Source: Leclercia sp. AS011
GTDB lineage: Bacteria > Pseudomonadota > Gammaproteobacteria > Enterobacterales > Enterobacteriaceae
Length of the DNA: 11,145 nucleotides
Direction: 5' to 3'
Assembly: GCF_037152535.1 (NCBI RefSeq)
Contig: NZ_JBBCMA010000013.1
Location: 1 to 11,145 of the forward strand
Shown here: positions 1 to 7,734 of the stretch, piece by piece
How the letters are laid out: every line of letters begins with the position of its first letter
Numbering within the stretch: the stretch's first letter is position 1
The notes under the pieces: generated by a model
What the model was told of the DNA's origin: nothing
Seen by the model: only the letters and a program-made list of their open reading frames with translations
The model's database searches: none
Position numbers and translations under genes: made by a program

Positions 1-49
1 GATGGTAGTGTGGGGTCTCCCCATGCGAGAGTAGGGAACTGCCAGGCAT
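1..49 (+). rRNA. rrf: 5S ribosomal RNA, 3' end (partial)
   Basis: The first 49 bases match the conserved 3' portion of enterobacterial 5S rRNA: a GTGTGGGG/CCCCAT stem, then GCGAGAGTAGG and the terminal CTGCCAGGCAT. The 5' part lies outside the window. It must be the last gene of an rRNA operon, since a strong terminator follows at once and the next gene is convergent. In E. coli this position next to mobB belongs to rrnA. The 3' end at 49 is inferred from the usual mature 5S terminus. Confidence 0.95.
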
Positions 50-60
50 CAAATTACGCG

Positions 61-88
61 AAAGCCCATCCTCACGGATGGGCTTTTT
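61..88 (+). terminator. Rho-independent terminator of the rRNA operon
   Basis: An 11-bp perfect stem (61-71 with 76-86, AAAGCCCATCC/GGATGGGCTTT) closes a 4-base loop and runs into five T's, 11 bases after the 5S rRNA. This is the typical rrn operon terminator arrangement. Confidence 0.93.
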
Positions 89-100
89 GCGTTGGGGCGG

Positions 101-136
101 AAAAAAGCCGGGCGGCGCTGCGCTTGCCCGGCCTAC
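101..136 (-). repeat. REP element that also forms the mobB terminator
   Basis: Bases 107-136 form a REP (repetitive extragenic palindrome) of the Enterobacter/Klebsiella/Salmonella type: GCCGGGC arm, GGCGCTGCGCTT centre, GCCCGGC arm and a CCTAC tail. Read on the minus strand, the palindrome is followed by six T's (complement of 101-106), so it also works as an intrinsic terminator for mobAB. The CTA at 133-135, within the conserved REP tail, is the mobB stop codon TAG. The repeat therefore overlaps the end of the gene. Confidence 0.85.
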
Positions 137-639
137 AGCGTATTCATCCATTGCAGAATAAAATCCACGATCGCCTCGCTATTATTGATATCCAACACCG
201 GTACCGGAAGCGAAAACACCTCATCACTGGCCACAGCGATGACATGCTCATCAAGCGTTAATTCATTAATATCATGCCCGGTATCGCTTCTGAAGAGCAG
301 GATCTTCGCCACCGGCTCATGCTTAAACCCTTCTACCAGTACCAGATCCAGCCTCGAATGATCCATTCGGCTGATCAGATAAGCCAGATCGATCTCCTCT
401 TCGTCAGGCGTTTCCGTCATTAATGCCCAGCGTTGACTACTGGCGACAAGGGTTTGTGCTGCGCCGGCTTTGCGCAGCTCATAGCTGTCCTTCCCGGGAG
501 TATCGACATCCATGTTGTGGTGAGTATGTTTGATCAGCCCCGGGCGCACACCTCTGGCACAGAGCGCCGGGATGATGGCTTTTAACAGGGTGGTTTTCCC
601 CGTACCGCTCCAGGCAGCAATCGCTAAAACCGGTATCAT
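133..639 (-). CDS. mobB: MobB, molybdopterin-guanine dinucleotide biosynthesis adaptor
   Basis: This 168-residue P-loop protein begins [17 protein letters not shown], with a Walker A motif at residues 9-16 (AWSGTGKT), then the conserved IKHTHH and [10 protein letters not shown] segments and LVEGFKHE. These mark MobB, the GTP-binding partner of MobA that helps make bis-molybdopterin guanine dinucleotide in the cytoplasm; it is not strictly required in E. coli. The ATG start overlaps the mobA stop by four bases (ATGA), so the two are translationally coupled. The family is about 170 residues long. The C-terminus here ends ...WMNTL, with its TAG inside a REP element, so the last residues may have been altered by the repeat. 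Confidence is high from motifs and location. Confidence 0.96.
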   Translation of the reverse strand: MIPVLAIAAWSGTGKTTLLKAIIPALCARGVRPGLIKHTHHNMDVDTPGKDSYELRKAGAAQTLVASSQRWALMTETPDEEEIDLAYLISRMDHSRLDLVLVEGFKHEPVAKILLFRSDTGHDINELTLDEHVIAVASDEVFSLPVPVLDINNSEAIVDFILQWMNTL

Positions 640-1223
640 CTGTGCCTCCTGGCAGTCTGCATCTCTTCGAGGGTGTTCATATTAATAAATGCCTGTTTCA
701 TATCGCTAAAATCGACGGAATGTCCGCCCGCCGGGCGCATAAAAACCATCACCCGTCGTTCGCCTGAGGCTAAATAGTCCTGTAGCTTTGGCATTAACTG
801 GCAGTGCATTAATGCAATGGTGGGATGATCGCGATCGCCGTCGTGCGCCCAGACCACAGGTGCTATTCCCCTGTTTTTAACCAGCCTCTCTGCCAGGCAA
901 TCCGGGATAAAAGGGGTATCGCAAGGGCAGAACAGGAACCACTCCGCGTCGCACTGCTGCATGACCGAAAGCATGCCCGCCAGCGGCCCGGGGTAATCAG
1001 CCAGCAGATCCGCGTAAACGGGATACCCGCTTTCCTGATAAGTGGCGATATTACGGTTGGCACTGACGGCAAGCGTGTCGACCTGCTTACGCAGCGTTCG
1101 CGCAACGTGCTGCCATAACGGCATGCCGTTCAGCTCCTGCAAGCCCTTATCTTTTCCCCCCATGCGGGATGCCTTGCCTCCGGCTAATACCACACCGGTG
1201 ATGCTGCTTATCTGGCTCAACAA
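636..1223 (-). CDS. mobA: MobA, molybdenum cofactor guanylyltransferase
   Basis: The 195-residue protein transfers GMP from GTP to Mo-molybdopterin to make the MGD cofactor used by DMSO reductase-family enzymes such as nitrate reductase and formate dehydrogenases. The nucleotidyltransferase signature [15 protein letters not shown] spans residues 13-27 and the metal-binding PCDTP has its Asp at about 102; the segments [12 protein letters not shown] and RRVMVFMR are also typical. The start is one of two adjacent TTG codons (1223 or 1220). No ATG precedes the LAGG motif, and AGAGG on the minus strand lies five or eight bases upstream of them. The E. coli protein has 194 residues. It is the first gene of mobAB and is divergent from yihD. 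Confidence 0.95.
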   Translation of the reverse strand: MLSQISSITGVVLAGGKASRMGGKDKGLQELNGMPLWQHVARTLRKQVDTLAVSANRNIATYQESGYPVYADLLADYPGPLAGMLSVMQQCDAEWFLFCPCDTPFIPDCLAERLVKNRGIAPVVWAHDGDRDHPTIALMHCQLMPKLQDYLASGERRVMVFMRPAGGHSVDFSDMKQAFINMNTLEEMQTARRHR

Positions 1224-1288
1224 TATCGCCTCTTTTCTTGTGGGATTGACCCTGCTAACGTGTCACTCTAAATGAAAGGAGCATTACC

Positions 1289-1558
1289 ATGAAATGTAAA
1301 CGTCTGAACGAAGTTATTGAACTCCTCCAGCCAGCCTGGCAGAAAGAGCCAGAACTTAACCTGATGCAATTCTTACAGAAACTGGCGCAGGAGTCAGGTT
1401 ATGACGGAGAACTGGCCGACCTTTCTGATGACATCCTGATCTATCACCTGAAAATGCGTGATTCAGGTAAAGATGCGGTGATCCCGGGTATTCAGAAAGA
1501 TTACGAAGAGGATTTCAAAACCGCACTGCTGCGCGCGCGTGGCGTAATTAAAGAGTAA
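1289..1558 (+). CDS. yihD: YihD, conserved small protein (DUF1040)
   Basis: The 89-residue protein starts [17 protein letters not shown] and matches YihD in length and sequence as I remember it. It is an all-helical, acidic soluble protein with no signal peptide or membrane segment. Its biochemical role is not established. The ATG follows a strong AAAGGAG ribosome binding site (1275-1281) at seven bases. It sits divergently from mobAB and 75 bases before srkA, which has its own promoter, so it is probably a separate unit. I saw no catalytic motif. Confidence 0.95.
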   Translation: MKCKRLNEVIELLQPAWQKEPELNLMQFLQKLAQESGYDGELADLSDDILIYHLKMRDSGKDAVIPGIQKDYEEDFKTALLRARGVIKE

Positions 1559-1579
1559 AAGCTTGTAAGAGGCACCACC

Positions 1580-1593
1580 GTAAAGGCCGTTAA
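1580..1593 (+). promoter_or_regulatory. CpxR box upstream of srkA-dsbA
   Basis: GTAAA-N5-TTAA matches the CpxR consensus GTAAA-N5-GTAA at eight of nine positions. It overlaps the -35 region of the promoter whose -10 lies at 1614-1619. In E. coli the promoter upstream of yihE (srkA)-dsbA is a known Cpx target; the same control is inferred here. Confidence 0.75.
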
Positions 1594-1619
1594 ATGATAT
1601 CCTCAATCATTCGTATAAT
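1590..1619 (+). promoter_or_regulatory. srkA-dsbA promoter
   Basis: A perfect TATAAT -10 (1614-1619) is paired only with a poor -35 (TTAAAT or TAAATG near 1590-1596), which suits a promoter that needs an activator. The predicted start near 1626 leaves a leader of only about eight bases before the srkA ATG. Confidence 0.75.
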
Positions 1620-1633
1620 TTCCGGATGATCGG

Positions 1634-2620
1634 ATGAACGACCAGGCTTTTACTTTCCAGACCTTACACCCGGATACCATTATGGATGCACTGTTTGAAC
1701 AGGGCATCCGGGTGGACTCAGGCCTGACTCCATTAAACAGCTATGAGAACCGCGTCTACCAGTTTCAGGACGAGGATCGCCGGCGCTTTGTGGTGAAATT
1801 TTACCGCCCGCAGCGCTGGTCAGCTGAACAAATTCAGGAAGAACATCAGTTCGCGCTGGATCTGGTGGCTGATGATGTTCCCGTCGCTGCCCCTCTTCAA
1901 TTCAATAATCAGACGCTGCTGTCACACCAGGGTTTTTATTTTGCGGTCTTCCCCAGCCTTGGTGGCCGGCAATTTGAAGCCGATAATATCGATCAGATGG
2001 AGTGGGTTGCCCGTTATTTAGGGCGCATTCATCAGACGGGGCAGAAAAGCGAATTTACCGCGCGCCCAACCATTGGTATTCAGGAATACTTGCTCGAGCC
2101 GCGCCAGGTATTTGAAACGTCCACGCTCATCCCTTCCGGGCTGAAGGCGCAGTTCCTGGCCGCAACGGATGATTTAATTAACGCCGTCATACCGCGCTGG
2201 GATAACAACGTAACAACGCTTCGTCTGCACGGCGATTGCCATGCCGGAAATATCCTCTGGCGTGATGGGCCGTTATTTGTCGATCTCGATGATGCCCGAA
2301 TGGGACCTGCCATTCAGGATCTCTGGATGCTGCTGAATGGCGATAAAGCCGAGCAACGGATGCAGCTGGAGACGATTATCGAAGCCTATGAAGAATTCAG
2401 TTCCTTTGATTCAGACGAAATTGCATTAATCGAACCTTTACGCGCCATGCGTTTTGTTTATTATCTTGCATGGTTAATCAGGCGTTGGGACGACCCCGCT
2501 TTCCCCAGAAACTTCCCGTGGCTTACCGGGGAAGATTACTGGCGTAACCAGATTTCCACATTTATTGAACAGGTAAAGGTTCTGCAGGAGCCCCCTTTGC
2601 AATTAACGCCAATGTATTAA
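1634..2620 (+). CDS. srkA: SrkA (YihE/RdoA), stress response Ser/Thr kinase
   Basis: At 328 residues this matches E. coli SrkA in length and end to end in recalled sequence. SrkA is a cytoplasmic protein kinase of the APH/choline-kinase fold that counters stress-induced death linked to MazEF and is induced by the Cpx pathway. The catalytic loop LHGDCHAGNILW places the base at Asp201 and the metal ligand Asn at 206; VDLDDA, the DFG-equivalent, has Asp217. VVKFYRP near the N-terminus supplies the ATP-binding Lys. The ATG has no good ribosome binding site and sits about eight bases from the predicted transcript start. dsbA follows after 27 bases, probably as the distal gene of the operon. Confidence 0.96.
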   Translation: MNDQAFTFQTLHPDTIMDALFEQGIRVDSGLTPLNSYENRVYQFQDEDRRRFVVKFYRPQRWSAEQIQEEHQFALDLVADDVPVAAPLQFNNQTLLSHQGFYFAVFPSLGGRQFEADNIDQMEWVARYLGRIHQTGQKSEFTARPTIGIQEYLLEPRQVFETSTLIPSGLKAQFLAATDDLINAVIPRWDNNVTTLRLHGDCHAGNILWRDGPLFVDLDDARMGPAIQDLWMLLNGDKAEQRMQLETIIEAYEEFSSFDSDEIALIEPLRAMRFVYYLAWLIRRWDDPAFPRNFPWLTGEDYWRNQISTFIEQVKVLQEPPLQLTPMY

Positions 2621-2647
2621 TCGAACACACCCAGGAGAGAGTTGATC

Positions 2648-3271
2648 ATGAAAAAAATATGGCTGGCGCTGGCAGGTATGATTCTGGCTTTTAGCGCATC
2701 GGCTGCACAGTTCACCGATGGCAAGCAGTATATTACCCTCGACAAACCGGTTGCCGGAGAACCTCAGGTACTTGAGTTCTTCTCATTCTACTGCCCGCAC
2801 TGCTATGAGTTCGAGCAGGTTCTGCACGTTTCCGATAGCGTGAAGAAAAAGCTGCCGGAAGGCACCAAAATGACCAAGTATCACGTTGAGTTTCTTGGCC
2901 CGTTGGGCAAAGACCTGACTCAGGCGTGGGCCGTTGCGATGGCGCTGGGTGTGGAAGACAAAATTACTGCCCCGATGTTTGAAGCGGTTCAGAAAACTCA
3001 GGCCGTCCAGACCACGGCCGATATCCGTAAGGTATTTGTTGATGCTGGCATCAAAGGCGAAGAATACGATGCAGCCTGGAATAGCTTCGTCGTGAAATCT
3101 CTGGTAGCTCAGCAGGAAAAAGCCGCTGCCGATCTGCAGCTGCGCGGCGTGCCAGCCATGTATGTAAACGGCAAATATCAGCTGAATATGCAGGGCATGG
3201 ATACCAGCAGCATGGACATCTTCGTCCAGCAATATGCTGATACTGTGAAATATCTGGTTGAGAAGAAGTAA
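2648..3271 (+). CDS. dsbA: DsbA, periplasmic thiol:disulfide oxidoreductase
   Basis: The 207-residue precursor oxidises cysteines of exported proteins and is itself reoxidised by DsbB. The signal peptide is residues 1-19 ([10 protein letters not shown]...SASA, cleaved before AQF). The active site CPHC is Cys49-Cys52 (mature 30 and 33), and the cis-proline loop VP is at 168-169. It is one residue shorter than E. coli DsbA, at the FLGPLGK loop. ATG at 2648 was chosen over an in-frame TTG at 2642 because AGGAGA (2633-2638) is nine bases from the ATG and only three from the TTG, and because the signal peptide begins there. It is cotranscribed with srkA under Cpx control, and may also have a proximal promoter within srkA as reported in E. 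coli. Confidence 0.98.
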   Translation: MKKIWLALAGMILAFSASAAQFTDGKQYITLDKPVAGEPQVLEFFSFYCPHCYEFEQVLHVSDSVKKKLPEGTKMTKYHVEFLGPLGKDLTQAWAVAMALGVEDKITAPMFEAVQKTQAVQTTADIRKVFVDAGIKGEEYDAAWNSFVVKSLVAQQEKAAADLQLRGVPAMYVNGKYQLNMQGMDTSSMDIFVQQYADTVKYLVEKK

Positions 3272-3278
3272 TAAAGAA

Positions 3279-3305
3279 AACGCCGGTCAATGACCGGCGT
3301 TGTTG
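3279..3305. terminator. Bidirectional terminator between dsbA and yihG
   Basis: An inverted repeat (3279-3289 with 3291-3301, AACGCCGGTCA/TGACCGGCGTT) lies eight bases after the dsbA stop. In the plus direction its tail is TTGTTGT; in the minus direction it is TTTTCTTTATT, the better T tract. The yihG stop codon (3287-3289) lies inside the stem, so one hairpin serves both convergent genes. Confidence 0.85.
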
Positions 3306-4195
3306 TATTCCGCTTTAATTTTATTTATCAGCGCGTCTTTCTCACTCCACAGCGTATTCAGCCAGAGCTGGAAACGTCGCTTAAAGTTCTTATCGCTGAC
3401 ATAGTCCCCGTGTAACTCCTCCGCCACCGGCACCAGATTAATACGCACCACGATACGGGTTAACCTACCACTGAGCATATCGTAAAACGGCGTCTTATCG
3501 TTTTCGGGATAGCAGAGCGTCACGTCCAGTAACTTGTCGAACTGTTGGCCCAACACGTTAAGCGCCATGGCGATCCCGGCCGCTTTTGGTGGCAGCAGGT
3601 TGGCATAAGGTGATCGGGTTTGCTGCTGCTTCTCTGCGGTAAAGCGAGAACCTTCGACAAAGTTAACGATGGTGGTGGGGTGGGCGCGAAACTTCTCGCA
3701 CGAGCGGCGGGTCGTTTCAACATCTTTGCCGCGGCGCTCGGGATGGCGAATAAGATAGCTACGCGAATAGCGTTTCATGAAGGGCATATCCAGCGCCCAG
3801 CAGGCGAGACCAATAAAGGGCACCCAGGCGAGCTGCTGCTTCAGGAAGTATTTGTTCATCGGGATATGTTTGCGGAACAGCACGCACAACACCACGATAT
3901 CGGCCCAGCTATGGTGATTGCAGATGAGCAAGTACCAGTTTTTCTTATTGAGCCCTTCCAGACCCTGGACATCCCATTTCAGATGCGGATTAAGGCGCAG
4001 AAGTACCGCCAGGCCTTCACACCAGCAGTACATCATGACGTTGCAAAAAGCGGATACTGCACGCCAGACGATGGGGATCGGCAATAGCAGTTTAACTATT
4101 CCGGCGATGATAATCGGCACAGAACAGGCGATGGTAACCAGAATCGTTAATGCGACACTCAACAAAAGTATTATCGCAGCCAGCAGTTTAGACAT
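3287..4195 (-). CDS. yihG: YihG, inner-membrane lysophospholipid acyltransferase
   Basis: The protein acylates lysophosphatidic acid at the inner membrane; E. coli YihG is an accessory enzyme beside PlsC. With the chosen start it has 302 residues. Residues 1-40 contain one or two hydrophobic segments, the HX4D motif NHHSWAD holds His94 and Asp99, and FVEGSRF (179-185) is the substrate-binding block. The E. coli protein (310 residues) starts MANLLNKFIM; here the matching codon is ATA, not ATG. The only ATG is the later Met at 4195. A GTG at 4246 would give 319 residues but has no ribosome binding site. The start is therefore uncertain, the identity is not. In E. coli yihF precedes it; here it directly faces dsbA. 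Confidence 0.93.
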   Translation of the reverse strand: MSKLLAAIILLLSVALTILVTIACSVPIIIAGIVKLLLPIPIVWRAVSAFCNVMMYCWCEGLAVLLRLNPHLKWDVQGLEGLNKKNWYLLICNHHSWADIVVLCVLFRKHIPMNKYFLKQQLAWVPFIGLACWALDMPFMKRYSRSYLIRHPERRGKDVETTRRSCEKFRAHPTTIVNFVEGSRFTAEKQQQTRSPYANLLPPKAAGIAMALNVLGQQFDKLLDVTLCYPENDKTPFYDMLSGRLTRIVVRINLVPVAEELHGDYVSDKNFKRRFQLWLNTLWSEKDALINKIKAEYNNAGH

Positions 4196-4358
4196 GATGA
4201 ATGTTTTCAGGTGGTTAGCTATAGTATGCGCCTGATAAACAGACACTGGGCGCTGATTTTACCAGAAAACACCCGCAGGCAGGCGCTTTCACCTGACGGG
4301 ATTTCTGATTTGTATGTCTGGTGGAGAAAAATGCTGTAGCGCGGATCTTAGGTGGCTT

Positions 4359-4367
4359 ATATCCACA
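4359..4367 (+). promoter_or_regulatory. DnaA-box-like 9-mer
   Basis: ATATCCACA differs from the consensus TTATCCACA only at the first base. It lies 12 bases downstream of a GATC site. Confidence 0.4.
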
Positions 4368-4488
4368 TGGAGTAAATTGTCATCAACCAGAAATATGAGA
4401 TCGCGATCAAATAACAAACCATTGATTGTTAAGATTAATTATTATTCAGGCGATCGTCAGATAGCACATTTAGTCCAGGCCGTAGAAA

Positions 4489-4509
4489 CTATTCACAAAC
4501 TTATCCACA
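4489..4509 (+). promoter_or_regulatory. Tandem DnaA boxes upstream of polA
   Basis: Bases 4501-4509 are TTATCCACA, a perfect high-affinity DnaA box. Three bases upstream, in the same orientation, CTATTCACA (4489-4497) has one mismatch to TTWTNCACA. A start-to-start distance of 12 bases would put bound DnaA molecules on nearly the same helix face. The pair lies about 125 bases before the polA start codon. Confidence 0.7.
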
Positions 4510-4514
4510 GATTT

Positions 4515-4545
4515 GATTTGCGAGCGATCCTCCGGATCGCAAAAT
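4515..4545. repeat. Nested inverted repeats with two GATC sites
   Basis: GCGATCC (4524-4530) pairs with GGATCGC (4534-4540) around a 3-base loop, and TTTGCGA (4517-4523) pairs with TCGCAAA (4537-4543). The two stems share bases and are mutually exclusive. No T tract follows on either strand, so this is unlikely to be a terminator. It could be a protein-binding palindrome or a leader structure. Confidence 0.5.
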
Positions 4546-4631
4546 CTTTGGCTGTATTAGCCGCGAAAAACTGATGTTTTCATCCTTCTGTGGCATCCTT
4601 TATCCATAAATTACTCAAAGGCACGGTCATT

Positions 4632-7424
4632 ATGGTTCAGATCCCCGAAAATCCGCTTATTCTCGTCGACGGTTCGTCTTACCTCTATCGGGCGTATCAT
4701 GCGTTTCCTCCGCTGACTAACAGCGCGGGAGAGCCTACTGGCGCAATGTATGGCGTGCTGAACATGCTGCGTAGCTTGATCCTGCAGTATCAGCCGAGCC
4801 ATGCCGCCGTAGTCTTCGACGCGAAAGGCAAAACTTTCCGGGACGAGCTGTTTGAACATTACAAATCCCATCGCCCGCCAATGCCGGACGATCTGCGTGC
4901 GCAGATCGAGCCTCTGCATAAGATGGTGAAAGCGATGGGGCTGCCTTTAATGGCCGTCTCTGGCGTAGAAGCGGACGATGTGATCGGGACGCTGGCGCGG
5001 GAAGCTGAGAAGCTGGGCCGTCCGGTATTAATCAGTACCGGTGATAAAGACATGGCGCAGCTGGTCACGCCGGGGATCACCCTGATTAACACCATGACCA
5101 ATACCATCCTCGGGCCGGAAGAGGTGGTGACCAAGTATGGCGTGCCGCCGGAGCTGATCATCGACTTCCTCGCCCTGATGGGCGACTCCTCCGATAACAT
5201 CCCAGGCGTACCGGGTGTGGGCGAGAAAACGGCCCAGGCGCTGCTGCAGGGGCTGGGTGGGCTGGATACGTTGTATAGCGAGCAGGATAAAATTGCCGGC
5301 CTAACCTTCCGCGGCGCCAAAACTATGGCCGCTAAGCTTGAGCAAAACAAAGAGGTGGCGTACCTCTCCTATCAGCTGGCAACCATCAAAACCGATGTTG
5401 AACTGGATCTGACCTGCGAACAGCTGGAAGTACAGCAGCCTGCCGCCGAAGAGCTGCTGAGCCTGTTTAAGCAGTACGAATTTAAACGCTGGATCACCGA
5501 TCTCGAAGCGGGGAAATGGCTGCAGGCGAAAGGGGCAAAACCGGCGGCTAAGCCAAAAGAGACGCTGGTAATTGATGCAGAAGAGGAGCCGGAAGAAGAA
5601 GCCAGCGTCCTCTCGTCTGAACATTACGAAACCATCCTCGATGAAGCCCGGCTTCAGGTCTGGATTGAAAAATTAAAGCAGGCGCCGGTGTTTGCTTTTG
5701 ATACCGAAACCGACAGCCTCGATAATGTGTCCGCCAATATGGTGGGTCTCTCCTTTGCCACTGAACCTGGCGTTGCCGCCTATGTGCCGGTCGCCCACGA
5801 CTATCTGGATGCGCCTGACCAGATCGCCCGCGAACGCGTGCTCGAGCTTCTCAAGCCGATCCTGGAAGACGAAAAAGCACTTAAGGTAGGGCAAAACCTG
5901 AAGTTCGATCGCGGCATCCTGCAGAACTACGGCATTGAACTGCGTGGCATTGCGTTCGATACCATGCTGGAGTCCTATATCCTCGACAGCGTCGCCGGTC
6001 GTCACGATATGGATTCACTCTCCGATCGCTGGCTGAAGCACAAAACTGTCACCTTTGAAGAGATCGCCGGTAAGGGCAAGAATCAGCTGACCTTTAACCA
6101 GATCGCGCTGGAAGAGGCGGGACACTATGCGGCAGAAGATGCCGACGTCACGCTGCAACTGCATTTAAAGATGTGGCCAAAGCTGCAAAAACACGCCGGG
6201 CCGCTGAACGTGTTCCAGAATATCGAGATGCCGCTGGTGCCGGTTCTGTCCCGCATTGAGCGCAACGGCGTGAAGATCGACCCGGCAGTGCTGCATAAGC
6301 ACTCGGAAGAGATCGCGTTGCGCCTGAACGAACTTGAACAAAAAGCACATGAGATCGCTGGCGAGCCGTTTAATCTCTCGTCCACCAAACAGCTGCAAAC
6401 TATCCTGTTTGAAAAGCAGGGCATTAAGCCGCTGAAGAAAACGCCGGGCGGCGCGCCGTCCACCTCTGAAGAGGTACTGGAGGAGCTGGCGCTGGACTAC
6501 CCGCTGCCGAAAGTTATCCTGCAATACCGCGGGCTGGCAAAGCTGAAATCGACCTACACCGATAAGCTGCCGTTGATGATTAACCCAAAAACGGGTCGCG
6601 TGCATACCTCCTATCATCAAGCGGTGGCAGCAACCGGGCGTTTATCTTCGACCGATCCTAACCTGCAAAACATTCCGGTACGTAATGAAGAAGGGCGTCG
6701 TATTCGTCAGGCGTTTATTGCGCCGCAGGACTACGTCATTGTCTCTGCTGACTATTCGCAGATTGAACTGCGTATTATGGCGCACCTGTCCCGGGATAAA
6801 GGTCTGTTGACCGCCTTTGCTGAAGGGCAGGATATCCACCGGGCCACGGCGGCTGAAGTATTTGGTATGTCGCTGGAGAGTGTCACCGGGGAACAGCGCC
6901 GCAGCGCAAAAGCGATCAACTTTGGCCTGATCTACGGTATGAGCGCTTTTGGTCTCTCCCGTCAGCTCAATATTCCGCGTAAAGAGTCGCAGAAGTACAT
7001 GGATCTCTATTTCGAACGCTATCCGGGCGTGCTGCAGTACATGGAGACCACCCGTGCCCAGGCGAAAGAGAAAGGCTATGTTGAAACGCTGGAAGGCCGT
7101 CGTCTCTATCTGCCGGACATCAAATCCAGCAATGCGGCCCGCCGTGCCGGTGCCGAGCGTGCGGCAATCAACGCCCCGATGCAGGGGACTGCCGCAGATA
7201 TCATTAAACGCGCGATGATCGCCGTTGATGCCTGGCTGGAGAAAGAGCAGCCGCGGGTGCGTATGATCATGCAGGTACACGATGAACTGGTGTTCGAAGT
7301 GCACAAAGACGATCTGGAATCCGTCTCGAAAAAGATCCATGAACTGATGGAAAACAGCGTGAAACTGGATGTACCGTTGCTGGTGGAAGTGGGTAGCGGA
7401 GAAAACTGGGATCAGGCTCACTAA
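4632..7424 (+). CDS. polA: DNA polymerase I
   Basis: The 930-residue enzyme fills gaps and removes RNA primers during lagging-strand synthesis and repair. The 5'-3' exonuclease spans about 1-323 ([34 protein letters not shown]). The 3'-5' exonuclease follows, with Asp357 and Glu359 in FDTETDS. The polymerase domain has motif A Asp707 ([11 protein letters not shown]), motif [15 protein letters not shown], and motif C Asp884 (VHDELVF). All proofreading and polymerase motifs look intact. It is two residues longer than E. coli Pol I, in the acidic Glu-rich linker before the Klenow part. ATG at 4632 (MVQIPENPL) was chosen over an upstream GTG (4590) because conserved sequence begins there and AAAGG sits ten bases upstream. 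Confidence 0.98.
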   Translation: MVQIPENPLILVDGSSYLYRAYHAFPPLTNSAGEPTGAMYGVLNMLRSLILQYQPSHAAVVFDAKGKTFRDELFEHYKSHRPPMPDDLRAQIEPLHKMVKAMGLPLMAVSGVEADDVIGTLAREAEKLGRPVLISTGDKDMAQLVTPGITLINTMTNTILGPEEVVTKYGVPPELIIDFLALMGDSSDNIPGVPGVGEKTAQALLQGLGGLDTLYSEQDKIAGLTFRGAKTMAAKLEQNKEVAYLSYQLATIKTDVELDLTCEQLEVQQPAAEELLSLFKQYEFKRWITDLEAGKWLQAKGAKPAAKPKETLVIDAEEEPEEEASVLSSEHYETILDEARLQVWIEKLKQAPVFAFDTETDSLDNVSANMVGLSFATEPGVAAYVPVAHDYLDAPDQIARERVLELLKPILEDEKALKVGQNLKFDRGILQNYGIELRGIAFDTMLESYILDSVAGRHDMDSLSDRWLKHKTVTFEEIAGKGKNQLTFNQIALEEAGHYAAEDADVTLQLHLKMWPKLQKHAGPLNVFQNIEMPLVPVLSRIERNGVKIDPAVLHKHSEEIALRLNELEQKAHEIAGEPFNLSSTKQLQTILFEKQGIKPLKKTPGGAPSTSEEVLEELALDYPLPKVILQYRGLAKLKSTYTDKLPLMINPKTGRVHTSYHQAVAATGRLSSTDPNLQNIPVRNEEGRRIRQAFIAPQDYVIVSADYSQIELRIMAHLSRDKGLLTAFAEGQDIHRATAAEVFGMSLESVTGEQRRSAKAINFGLIYGMSAFGLSRQLNIPRKESQKYMDLYFERYPGVLQYMETTRAQAKEKGYVETLEGRRLYLPDIKSSNAARRAGAERAAINAPMQGTAADIIKRAMIAVDAWLEKEQPRVRMIMQVHDELVFEVHKDDLESVSKKIHELMENSVKLDVPLLVEVGSGENWDQAH

Positions 7425-7479
7425 TGCTTTCTGGGATATGAACAGTTTATGTAAGTAAGCAACATATCCATGAACGTTT

Positions 7480-7495
7480 TGTGATGATCATTAGA
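7480..7495 (+). promoter_or_regulatory. Possible CRP half-site upstream of spf
   Basis: TGTGATGATCATTAGA has a perfect left half (TGTGA) and a degenerate right half (three of five to TCACA). It is centred about 84 bases before the Spot 42 start. spf is repressed by cAMP-CRP in E. coli, so a site nearby is expected, but this match is weak and its position may be too far upstream. Confidence 0.3.
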
Positions 7496-7536
7496 ATTCC
7501 CTATGTAAAGAATGAAAAAAAACTACAAAAAGTGCT

Positions 7537-7564
7537 TTGTCTATAGTCTAAAAAAGGGTAGAGT
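7537..7564 (+). promoter_or_regulatory. Spot 42 promoter
   Basis: TTGTCT (7537-7542) and TAGAGT (7559-7564) are separated by 16 bases and lie seven bases before the known 5' end of Spot 42. Each hexamer has four of six consensus bases. Confidence 0.65.
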
Positions 7565-7571
7565 TATTCGC

Positions 7572-7680
7572 GTAGGGTACAGAGGTAAGATGTTCTATCT
7601 TTCAGACCTTTTACTTCACGTAATCGGATTTGGCTGAATATTTTAGCCGCCCCAGTCAGTAATGACTGGGGCGTTTTTTA
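7572..7680 (+). ncRNA. spf: Spot 42 small RNA
   Basis: The sequence from GTAGGGTACAGAGGTAAGAT to the terminal T run is essentially the E. coli Spot 42 RNA, including its 109-base length. This Hfq-dependent RNA base-pairs with mRNAs such as galK, gltA and other catabolic genes when glucose is available and cAMP is low. The terminator stem is GCCCCAGTCA/TGACTGGGGC (7649-7658 with 7663-7672) followed by six T's (7674-7679), which also provide the Hfq-binding tail. It lies 147 bases after polA, as in E. coli, and converges on yihA. Confidence 0.97.
7649..7680 (+). terminator. Spot 42 intrinsic terminator
   Basis: A 10-bp perfect stem with a GTAA loop and a T6 tail ends the small RNA and separates it from the convergent yihA terminator 24 bases away. 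Confidence 0.93.
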
Positions 7681-7703
7681 TTGCGGCAAAGAAAACTCAG
7701 CGC

Positions 7704-7730
7704 AAAAAAAGCGCGGACATCGCCGCGCTT
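7704..7730 (-). terminator. Terminator of yihA
   Basis: On the minus strand, AAGCGCGG (complement of 7723-7730) pairs with CCGCGCTT (complement of 7709-7716) around a 6-base loop and runs into a pure T tract (complement of 7704-7710). It lies four bases beyond the yihA stop codon. Confidence 0.9.
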
Positions 7731-7734
7731 ATCA

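Larger units (their letters stand above)
4196..4631. promoter_or_regulatory. yihG-polA intergenic region with GATC and DnaA-box cluster
   Basis: This 436-base spacer between divergent yihG and polA has no credible gene. Between 4344 and 4538 it holds six GATC Dam sites (4344, 4399, 4405, 4452, 4526, 4535), against less than one expected by chance. It also holds one perfect and three one-mismatch DnaA boxes and an AT-rich stretch (4405-4447). DnaA is reported to stimulate polA expression in E. coli, so control of polA by DnaA and methylation is plausible. I could not identify a convincing sigma-70 promoter for either gene by eye. Confidence 0.6.

Noticed and set aside
61..136. Possible CRISPR or attachment-site repeat between 5S rRNA and mobB
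   Set aside because: The two palindromes are explained by the rRNA terminator and one REP element; there are no regularly spaced repeats.
1246..1274. TTGACC followed by TAAATG as a yihD promoter
   Set aside because: The -10 match is poor and the transcript would start inside or after the yihD ribosome binding site.
3620..4087. 155-codon open frame antisense to yihG
   Set aside because: The yihG frame carries the acyltransferase motifs; the antisense translation has none.
4422..4450. TTGATT in the AT-rich block as a polA -35 element
   Set aside because: No acceptable -10 hexamer lies 16-18 bases downstream.
4314..4574. 86-codon open frame on the plus strand upstream of polA
   Set aside because: It lacks a ribosome binding site, has a low-complexity composition, and runs through the GATC/DnaA-box cluster; it resembles no known protein.
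6642..7421. 259-codon open frame antisense to polA
   Set aside because: It lies wholly opposite strongly conserved polymerase motifs and its His/Phe/Gln-rich translation is typical of an antisense shadow.
7434..7469. GGATATG/CATATCC inverted repeat after polA as a polA terminator
   Set aside because: The stem is 7 bp, A+T-rich, with a 22-base loop and no T tract, so it is not convincing.
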